Part shown: positions 13,978 to 19,372 of the stretch, piece after piece
Layout: every line of letters starts with the position of its first letter
Position numbering within the stretch: the stretch's first letter is position 1
Source of the DNA: Bacteroidales bacterium UBA2030
GTDB taxonomy: Bacteria; Bacteroidota; Bacteroidia; Bacteroidales; TTA-H9
Length of the DNA: 19,372 bases
Assembly: GCA_002332755.1 (NCBI GenBank)
Contig: DDBO01000098.1
Coordinates: 1-19,372 of the forward strand
Direction of reading: 5' to 3'
Program-made: the position numbers and the translations under genes
The notes under the pieces: model-generated
The model's input: only the letters and a program-made list of their open reading frames with translations
Databases searched by the model: none
What the model was told of the DNA's origin: nothing

Positions 13978-15504
13978 TTAATGTTTAAAATGACGTATGC
14001 CGGTAAATATCATGGCTATGCCGTTTTGGTTGCAATAGTCAATGCTGTCGTTGTCGCGAACAGAACCGCCGGGTTGCACGATGGCTGTGATACCTGCTTC
14101 GTGAGCCAGTTGCACTGAATCGGCGAACGGGAAAAAGGCATCGGAAGCCAGTACAGCTCCCTTTAAATCGAAACCAAAGGCCTGGGCTTTGGCGATGGCA
14201 TGCTTAAGTGCATCCACACGTGAAGTTTGCCCCGCACCTGCTCCCAACAGTTGCTTGTTTTTAGCAATGGCGATGGCATTCGACTTCAAGTGCTTCACCA
14301 CCCGGTTGGCGAATACCAGGTCTTCGATTTCGCCTGCCGTGGGAGCCTTTTGTGTCTTCGTTTCCCAGGCCGAGATGTCTTCCTCCGCCTGATCCCGATC
14401 TTGCACCAAAAGGCCTCCCGCTGCACTTCTGTACAACTGCCCGTGGGGCTGCCACGAACGAAGCTGCAAAATTATTCTGTTTTTGCGGGATTTAAGAATT
14501 TCGAGTGCTTTTTTTTCGTATTCTGGTGCTAAGATGATTTCAAAAAATAAAGTATTAATCAGCTGGGCGGCTTTTTCATCAATAATTTCATTACTCACAA
14601 TTACTCCCCCAAATGCTGATACCGGATCTCCGGCTAAGGCCTTTTCCCAAGCCTCGCTAACCGTGGCGGCCGAAGCACATCCACATGCGTTGTTGTGCTT
14701 GATGATGGCTACAGTAGTCTCCTCAAATTCATCAATCAATCCCAATGCTGCATCGATATCCAGAAAATTGTTATACGATATCTCTTTTCCATGCAATTGT
14801 TCAAAAACTGCGTGCGGATTTCCGTAAAACCATCCTTTTTGGTGAGGATTTTCTCCATACCTGAGGGTTAGGTGCTCATCGATGCTGATACGCAAACCCG
14901 GTGCACCTGTTTGGCTGCTGAAGTAATTAAAGATGGAGCTATCGTAGGCTGAACTTACTGCAAATGCTCGGGCAGCAAGATAATGCCTTTGAATGAATGT
15001 GAAACCACCATCGCCTTCCTTAAACCAGTCAATAGCCAAGGCATAATCAGCCGATGAAGGCACTATGGCAACATCTGCAAAGTTCTTTGCAGCTCCTCGA
15101 ATCAGGGAAATGCCTCCAATGTCTATTTTTTCTATTATTTCTGCCGAATCATCTGTAATGGCAAGGGTTTCAGAAAAGGGATATAAATCCACTATCACCA
15201 GGTCAATAGGCGGGATTTCATAACGTGCAGCTTCGTCCAGGTCACTTTCTTCATCGCGCCGGAATAATATACCTCCCATTATTTTGGGATGCAGTGTTTT
15301 AACTCTTCCTCCGAAAATGGAGGGATAATCCGTAACCTTTTCCACCGGAATAGCGTCTATTCCAAGGCTTCGAATATAGTCGTAGGTGCCTCCCGTACTA
15401 TATATGGTAACATCACGGCTCTTAAGTTCTTGAAGCCAGGCATCAATTCCTTCTTTGTGGTAAACACTGATGAGTGCACTTCTAACCCGCTTTATTTCTG
15501 TCAT
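13978..15504 (-). CDS. purH: Bifunctional AICAR transformylase / IMP cyclohydrolase
   Basis: This 508-residue enzyme catalyses the last two steps of purine synthesis: formyl transfer to AICAR from 10-formyltetrahydrofolate, then closure to IMP. The N-terminal cyclohydrolase domain (about 1-190) begins with ALISVYHKEG and contains STGGTYDYI, GGRVKTLHPKIMGGIL and VDLYPF. The transformylase domain has LRYGENPHQK and the catalytic pair K269-H270 in IIKHNNACGCAS, then the C-terminal blocks SNAIAIAKNKQLLGAGAGQTSRV, SDAFFPFAD and the ending IMFTGIRHFKH. Length and both active sites are intact. It leads the purH-mreB-mreC run, an order common in Bacteroidales. A possible promoter lies about 65 bases upstream. 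No purine riboswitch could be recognised in the leader. Confidence 0.96.
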   Translation of the reverse strand: MTEIKRVRSALISVYHKEGIDAWLQELKSRDVTIYSTGGTYDYIRSLGIDAIPVEKVTDYPSIFGGRVKTLHPKIMGGILFRRDEESDLDEAARYEIPPIDLVIVDLYPFSETLAITDDSAEIIEKIDIGGISLIRGAAKNFADVAIVPSSADYALAIDWFKEGDGGFTFIQRHYLAARAFAVSSAYDSSIFNYFSSQTGAPGLRISIDEHLTLRYGENPHQKGWFYGNPHAVFEQLHGKEISYNNFLDIDAALGLIDEFEETTVAIIKHNNACGCASAATVSEAWEKALAGDPVSAFGGVIVSNEIIDEKAAQLINTLFFEIILAPEYEKKALEILKSRKNRIILQLRSWQPHGQLYRSAAGGLLVQDRDQAEEDISAWETKTQKAPTAGEIEDLVFANRVVKHLKSNAIAIAKNKQLLGAGAGQTSRVDALKHAIAKAQAFGFDLKGAVLASDAFFPFADSVQLAHEAGITAIVQPGGSVRDNDSIDYCNQNGIAMIFTGIRHFKH

Positions 15505-15568
15505 CGAGCGTTTTTATTAAAAATATTGATATTGAAAATAAATCACTTATACGAAGTTTTCCGGGGTG

Positions 15569-15600
15569 CAAGTTTAGCCAAAAACCGTGGAGGCAGCAAA
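15569..15600 (-). promoter_or_regulatory. Possible promoter of the purH-mreB-mreC operon
   Basis: On the minus strand TTTG (15600-15597) is followed after 20 bases by TAAACTTG (15576-15569), one mismatch from TAnnTTTG. The start site would be near 15562, giving a leader of nearly 60 AT-rich bases before ATG 15504. Confidence 0.4.
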
Positions 15601-15640
15601 TTTTTCCTCTTAAACCCGGAATGGCTTCACGTGTTCCAAA

Positions 15641-15669
15641 TGTGTGCTTACGCTTTATGCTTAGGTTTG
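15641..15669 (+). promoter_or_regulatory. Possible promoter of the MacB-like permease gene
   Basis: TAGGTTTG at 15662-15669 matches TAnnTTTG exactly; TGTG at 15641-15644 is a poor -33 candidate 17 bases upstream. The start would be near 15675, about 18 bases before ATG 15693. This region is divergent with the purH promoter. Confidence 0.4.
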
Positions 15670-15692
15670 CAAATTAAAATCCGAATACTACC

Positions 15693-16931
15693 ATGCTCAT
15701 TATTTTAAAACTTATTCGCGAGAGCTACCTCATGGCCTTTCATGAGATTAGTGTGAATAAGACCCGCACTTTTCTTACCCTGCTTGGTCTCACCATTGGA
15801 ATATTTTGTGTGATCAGTGTTCTTTCAGTCTTCGACTCCATGGAGCGGAAGATTCGCACCAGTATTGAATCGTTGGGCGACAATGTGGTTTATGTCCAGA
15901 AATGGCCGTGGCTTTTTACCAATAATTATCCCTGGTGGAAATTTATCAACAGGCCTGTACCCACCCTTGATGAATTAAAGATGATTGAGCAGCGTTCGAT
16001 GGCTGCCGGTGCAGTGGCCTATGTTAGCGGCACTTCCCGTACGGTAAAATCTGACAAAAAAAGTCTAAAGAACGTGACGGTATATGCGGTTAGTCACGAC
16101 TACGACAAGCTTCGGAATTTTGAGCTGGAAGATGGAAGATATTTTTCGCCCGGAGAATCAGCCTCCGGTAGAAATGTAGTAATACTCGGCAAGGATGTGG
16201 CTGATAATCTCTTTGAAGGAGAACCTGCCGTTGGGAAAGTGGTGAGAATTTATGGCCGTAAGGCAGAGGTGATAGGAGTTTTTAAAAAAGAAGGAAACAA
16301 TCTGGGCGAAAGCCTCGATCAGCAAGTGATGGTACCCATACTTTTTGCGAAAAACCTTTTGGATGTGGACCGCGATGGTGCTATCCTTGCTAAACCCCGT
16401 GAAGGCATAAGTAAGCAAGAATTGATAGATGAACTGACGGGTATCATGCGCTCTATTCGTAAGCTAAGACCGGGAGAGGAGGATAATTTCTCCATTAACG
16501 AAATCAGCGTTATAAGCAATAAGTTTGGGGAGTTTTTTAAAGTACTGGCTATCATAGGGTGGGTGGTCGGTGGTTTCTCATTGCTTGTAGGAGGATTTGG
16601 TATTGCCAATATCATGTTTGTTTCGGTGAAAGAGCGTACTAATCTTATTGGTATTCAGAAAGCCCTCGGTGCTAAAAATTATTTTATCCTGCAGCAATTT
16701 CTTTTCGAAGCCGTTTTTCTGGCTTTATTAGGGGGATTGCTTGGTTTGTTATTTGTTTTTCTTATGACGATAGTCGCGCGCTATGGGGCTGATTTTGAAT
16801 TGATTCTCTCGGTGGGGAATATAATGCTCGGTGTCATAGTATCAGTCGTTATTGGCCTTGTGGCCGGCATAATCCCCTCTTATTCTGCTGCGCGACTGGA
16901 TCCGGTAGAAGCTATGCGGTCGACATTTTAA
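15693..16931 (+). CDS. MacB/FtsX-type ABC transporter permease without adjacent ATPase
   Basis: The 412-residue protein has the MacB layout. A cytoplasmic N-terminus with the HEISVNKTRTFLTLLGLTIG block runs into helix 1 (about 27-47). A large extracytoplasmic domain (about 48-280) follows, with FELEDGRYFS and the strand-rich VVILGKDVADNLF. Three C-terminal helices (about 286-312, 338-365 and 376-397) form the FtsX domain, ending SAARLDPVEAMRSTF. These proteins couple cytoplasmic ATP hydrolysis to periplasmic movements, in efflux, lipoprotein release or signalling. No MacB-type ATPase or membrane-fusion protein gene is in the window, so its ATPase must be encoded elsewhere. The gene converges on lnt with a nine-base gap. 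The substrate is unknown. Confidence 0.88.
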   Translation: MLIILKLIRESYLMAFHEISVNKTRTFLTLLGLTIGIFCVISVLSVFDSMERKIRTSIESLGDNVVYVQKWPWLFTNNYPWWKFINRPVPTLDELKMIEQRSMAAGAVAYVSGTSRTVKSDKKSLKNVTVYAVSHDYDKLRNFELEDGRYFSPGESASGRNVVILGKDVADNLFEGEPAVGKVVRIYGRKAEVIGVFKKEGNNLGESLDQQVMVPILFAKNLLDVDRDGAILAKPREGISKQELIDELTGIMRSIRKLRPGEEDNFSINEISVISNKFGEFFKVLAIIGWVVGGFSLLVGGFGIANIMFVSVKERTNLIGIQKALGAKNYFILQQFLFEAVFLALLGGLLGLLFVFLMTIVARYGADFELILSVGNIMLGVIVSVVIGLVAGIIPSYSAARLDPVEAMRSTF

Positions 16932-16940
16932 GTTTACGGC

Positions 16941-18566
16941 TCAGGATTTCATTTCTCTGTGTCCACCAAGGGCAACCGTTAGAGTCAACAGTAAAAATAA
17001 TGCGGTGATAAGGGATGCTATGCGACCCAGGTAATCACCATATTTTACATAAAAGGTCAACTCTTTGTTTAAATAGAGAGTACTTCGAATAGCGCCTGAG
17101 GTCCAGTAGGGTAGCGGTTGAAGAATATCCCCTCTTTGATTTACAAAGCAGGAGATTCCTGTATTTGCCGAGCGGGCAACACAGCGACGGGTTTCAATTG
17201 CCCTCAGCGATGAAAAACTCATATGCTGCCTGTGTCCTGCAGTATGGCCCCACCAACCGTCATTGGTTATCACACAGATTAACTGAGAGCCATTGCGTAT
17301 AAAACCATTCATAAATTCCCCATAAACCGACTCATAGCAGATGGCAGCATTAAACTTGGCTCCTGTTCCCGCATGCCGGAAAACTGTCCGCTCAGGTGAT
17401 ATTCCCAAAGTACCAACGGTTCCTCCCAGGTTAAAAGCTATTTCCTGAAAAGGACGAGTGAGGGCCGGTAATGGAAGCTTTTCGGGCCCAGGCACCAGCT
17501 TCGATTTGTGATAATAACCCAAATTGGGGCTAGTGTCAACAATAAAAGCTGTATTATAGGCGTCGTAATAACCACTGCCATCGGCAAATTTACGTACCGA
17601 TGAAGGCAGTTTTTCCCCAGGGTTGTAATATCTGAATGTGGAAGCCCCCATTACCAGGGTTAGGTGAGGATGCCGGCTGACATAATCTTTGAGTAACTGA
17701 ATACTAATGGAATTGTATGGATTGTTGAGCCAGATAGACTCTTGCAATGCCGACTCAGGACATACCAATAAATCAACCTTTTCGTCGATCAAATTTTCTG
17801 CCTGGGTGATGTTTCGTCTGAAAACTTCATTCACGGGAAGGGTATATTGTTCGGTCCAAGGGTCAATATTGGGTTGTACTACTACTACCTCCATATTTTT
17901 TCCTTGTTCAGAATAATGGTTGTAACGGTAGAACGACCATCCCAGAGGTGCTCCTATGCAAATGGCGATAATGCATCCGATAATTAGGAGGCCAGTAACT
18001 GTGGCAGATTTTTCTTTAATGTGTTTTATAAATCGGATAATCATCAAATTGGCAGCAAGCACCCAAAGCGTGCCACCCAAGGTCCCTGTATATTCATACC
18101 ATTGAATCCATTTGACATAAGAAGCAAAACCATTTCCGAGATTTAGCCAGGGCCACGAAAGATCCCAGTTTAAATGAAGGTATTCCCAGGCCAACCAGTA
18201 GGGGATGATGAGCCAGGCAAAGTTTTTTCCTTTACGAATGGTGCGTCGGCTCATATGAAAGAGCGAGAACACCACACTCATAAAGAGAGTATTGAAAAAA
18301 ACAGCCATCACTCCTCCCCAAGGTGTTGAGTTCCATATCCACCAGGTAGTAAGGATGTTCCATACGCCGAAGGCAATAAACGCGGGCCTGAATGCTGCCC
18401 ATCGACGATAAGAGTCTTTGTTTTCAAGCAAATAAGATTCCACCCAGAGCAGGGGAACCCATCCAATAAAAAGCAAGCCGGGAAATCCCCTCACCGGCCA
18501 GGCTAAGGATAATAGCAGGCCACTTAAGGCCGAAAGGGCATATTGCTGCTTTCTGCTTAGTATCAT
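16941..18566 (-). CDS. lnt: Apolipoprotein N-acyltransferase
   Basis: The 541-residue protein has several N-terminal transmembrane helices (to about residue 220), a periplasmic carbon-nitrogen hydrolase domain and a final C-terminal helix (near 515-535). The catalytic triad is visible as E271 in LLVCPESALQ, K354 in YHKSKLVPGPEKLP and C410 in AAICYESVYGEF. The enzyme adds a third acyl chain to the N-terminal cysteine of lipoproteins in the inner membrane, the last step after Lgt and Lsp. The usual LVPFGE reads LVPGPE here, keeping the glutamate. A longer frame starts at TTG 18602, but it would overlap a -7 element at 18593-18586, so ATG 18566 is preferred. The gene is divergent from the transaldolase gene. 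Confidence 0.92.
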   Translation of the reverse strand: MILSRKQQYALSALSGLLLSLAWPVRGFPGLLFIGWVPLLWVESYLLENKDSYRRWAAFRPAFIAFGVWNILTTWWIWNSTPWGGVMAVFFNTLFMSVVFSLFHMSRRTIRKGKNFAWLIIPYWLAWEYLHLNWDLSWPWLNLGNGFASYVKWIQWYEYTGTLGGTLWVLAANLMIIRFIKHIKEKSATVTGLLIIGCIIAICIGAPLGWSFYRYNHYSEQGKNMEVVVVQPNIDPWTEQYTLPVNEVFRRNITQAENLIDEKVDLLVCPESALQESIWLNNPYNSISIQLLKDYVSRHPHLTLVMGASTFRYYNPGEKLPSSVRKFADGSGYYDAYNTAFIVDTSPNLGYYHKSKLVPGPEKLPLPALTRPFQEIAFNLGGTVGTLGISPERTVFRHAGTGAKFNAAICYESVYGEFMNGFIRNGSQLICVITNDGWWGHTAGHRQHMSFSSLRAIETRRCVARSANTGISCFVNQRGDILQPLPYWTSGAIRSTLYLNKELTFYVKYGDYLGRIASLITALFLLLTLTVALGGHREMKS

Positions 18567-18585
18567 ATCTATACTGATTTGCCCG

Positions 18586-18593
18586 CAAAGGTA
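18586..18593 (-). promoter_or_regulatory. Possible -7 element of the lnt promoter
   Basis: On the minus strand TACCTTTG (18593-18586) matches TAnnTTTG exactly and lies 20 bases before ATG 18566. No convincing -33 TTTG is seen at the right distance. Confidence 0.35.
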
Positions 18594-18643
18594 AAAATCC
18601 AATATTTATGGTTGATAAAAAGGGCTTTATTCAAACGTTGAGT

Positions 18644-18676
18644 TTTGGTTCATAATGGCTGCAATGTGTAATTTTG
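18644..18676 (+). promoter_or_regulatory. Promoter of the transaldolase gene
   Basis: TTTG at 18644-18647 and TAATTTTG at 18669-18676 match the -33 and -7 elements exactly, with a 21-base spacer. The start would be near 18683, about 16 bases before ATG 18699. Confidence 0.62.
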
Positions 18677-18680
18677 CAGC
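18658..18680. repeat. Perfect inverted repeat over the transaldolase -7 element
   Basis: GCTGCAA (18658-18664) and TTGCAGC (18674-18680) are exact reverse complements with a nine-base spacer. The repeat spans the -7 element, so it could be an operator; it is short enough that chance cannot be excluded. Confidence 0.4.
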
Positions 18681-18698
18681 GAAAAAATTCCTGATAAA

Positions 18699-19372
18699 AT
18701 GAATGCACTCGAACAGCTCCGGCAGTTTACTACTGTAGTGGCCGATACTGGTGATTTTGAATCTATAATTTCTTATCGTCCTCAAGACGCCACCACCAAT
18801 CCTTCCTTGATTTATGCTGCAGCAAGCCAGGAAAAATACAGGCATTTGGCTCAAAAAGCGGTGGATGATGCCCGTAAGGTTTGCCGACCTGGCGAAGACC
18901 TTTTGCAGCTCACCCTCGATCGAATTGCAGTGAATTTTGGTATTGAGATTCTAAAGATAATACCAGGCAGGGTAAGCACCGAGGTGGATGCCCGACTTTC
19001 TTTTGACACCGAGGGTACTATTGCCAAAGCACGCGAATTGATTCGTTTGTATGAAGAAGCGGGTTATTCCCGGGAACGAATTTTAATTAAGGTCGCTGCA
19101 ACATGGGAAGGTATACGGGCAGCAGAAGTCCTTGAAAAAGAAGGAATTCATTGTAACCTCACACTTCTATTTTCTCTTATTCAAGCCATTGCCTGTGCCG
19201 AAGCCGGAGTTACCCTTATCTCACCTTTTGTGGGTCGTATTCTTGATTGGTATCGTAAAGAGAAAAACCTCGGAGATATAAGCCCGGAAGATGATCCCGG
19301 CGTGAAAAGTGTTACCGAAATCTTCAATTATTACAAGAAGTTTGGATACAAGACAGAGGTCATGGGGGCCAG
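18699..19372 (+). CDS. tal: Transaldolase (TalB type), 3' end cut off by the window
   Basis: The frame opens at ATG 18699 and stays open to the end of the window, giving 224 complete residues; the family usually has about 315-335. Visible motifs are the N-terminal VADTGDFESI (residues 14-23), DATTNPS (30-36), the Schiff-base lysine K131 in ILIKVAATWEGI, then CNLTLLFS and LISPFVGRILDWY. These place it with the classical long TalA/TalB group and not the short FSA/TalC group. Transaldolase moves a dihydroxyacetone unit between sugar phosphates in the non-oxidative pentose phosphate pathway, in the cytoplasm. The start agrees with a good promoter ending at 18676 and with the E. coli TalB N-terminus. 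The missing C-terminus lies past the right edge. The gene diverges from lnt. Confidence 0.94.
   Translation, partial: MNALEQLRQFTTVVADTGDFESIISYRPQDATTNPSLIYAAASQEKYRHLAQKAVDDARKVCRPGEDLLQLTLDRIAVNFGIEILKIIPGRVSTEVDARLSFDTEGTIAKARELIRLYEEAGYSRERILIKVAATWEGIRAAEVLEKEGIHCNLTLLFSLIQAIACAEAGVTLISPFVGRILDWYRKEKNLGDISPEDDPGVKSVTEIFNYYKKFGYKTEVMGA

Noticed and set aside
14483..14827. 114-codon open frame on the plus strand
   Set aside because: Antisense to the purH transformylase domain; no recognisable product.
15505..15692. Possible purine riboswitch ahead of purH
   Set aside because: The leader is short and AT-rich and I could not find the conserved loops or three-way junction of the purine aptamer.
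18627..18854. 75-codon open frame on the minus strand
   Set aside because: It overlaps the transaldolase promoter and N-terminus, which are far better supported.
1..19372. tRNA genes, CRISPR arrays, insertion sequences, integrase or phage genes
   Set aside because: None seen on either strand: no regularly spaced repeats, no transposase motifs and no cloverleaf found by eye.

Overview
The window looks like ordinary chromosomal DNA from a member of the Bacteroidota, most likely a Bacteroidales-type organism. Three things point there. The order purH-mreB-mreC is typical of that group. Short -7 elements of the form TAnnTTTG, the Bacteroidota promoter signature, sit just upstream of most genes that begin a transcription unit. 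Shine-Dalgarno sequences are weak or absent. I see no rRNA, tRNA, CRISPR array, insertion sequence, phage gene or toxin-antitoxin pair, and no gene-free stretch reaches 300 bases. No clear new multi-gene system is visible; the points worth checking are mostly regulatory sequences and unusual residues in known families.

Layout. Bases 1-1805 (+) hold the 3' part of an MlaE-type permease, its MlaF-type ATPase and a CvpA-family membrane protein. A HAD phosphatase (1910-2545, +) has its own promoter. Bases 2639-5072 (-) hold dusB and, downstream of it, a sigma-54-dependent response regulator. A stand-alone receiver protein (5155-5556, +) is divergent from dusB. An M23 endopeptidase (5549-6838, -) overlaps it tail to tail. 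The iorA-iorB operon (9146 down to 6918, -) ends in a strong intrinsic terminator, and a 28-base near-palindrome lies inside its promoter. An AcpH-type ACP phosphodiesterase (9333-9911, +) diverges from iorA. A secreted C69 dipeptidase (10036-11928, -) has its own terminator. The run purH-mreB-mreC (15504 down to 12056, -) follows. A MacB/FtsX-type permease (15693-16931, +) converges on lnt (16941-18566, -). A transaldolase gene starts divergently at 18699 and runs off the right edge.

How the genes fit together. Cell-envelope functions recur: lipid transport (MlaEF), peptidoglycan cleavage (M23), cell shape (MreBC), lipoprotein acylation (Lnt) and an envelope-type permease. Central metabolism is represented by IorAB (aromatic 2-oxoacid oxidation), PurH (the last two steps to IMP) and transaldolase (pentose phosphate pathway). 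Two response regulators flank dusB, with no histidine kinase in the window.

Several genes have longer open frames beginning at TTG or upstream ATG codons. I chose internal ATG starts where promoter position, the signal peptide or family alignment favoured them. All functional assignments come from motifs read by eye, without database searches.
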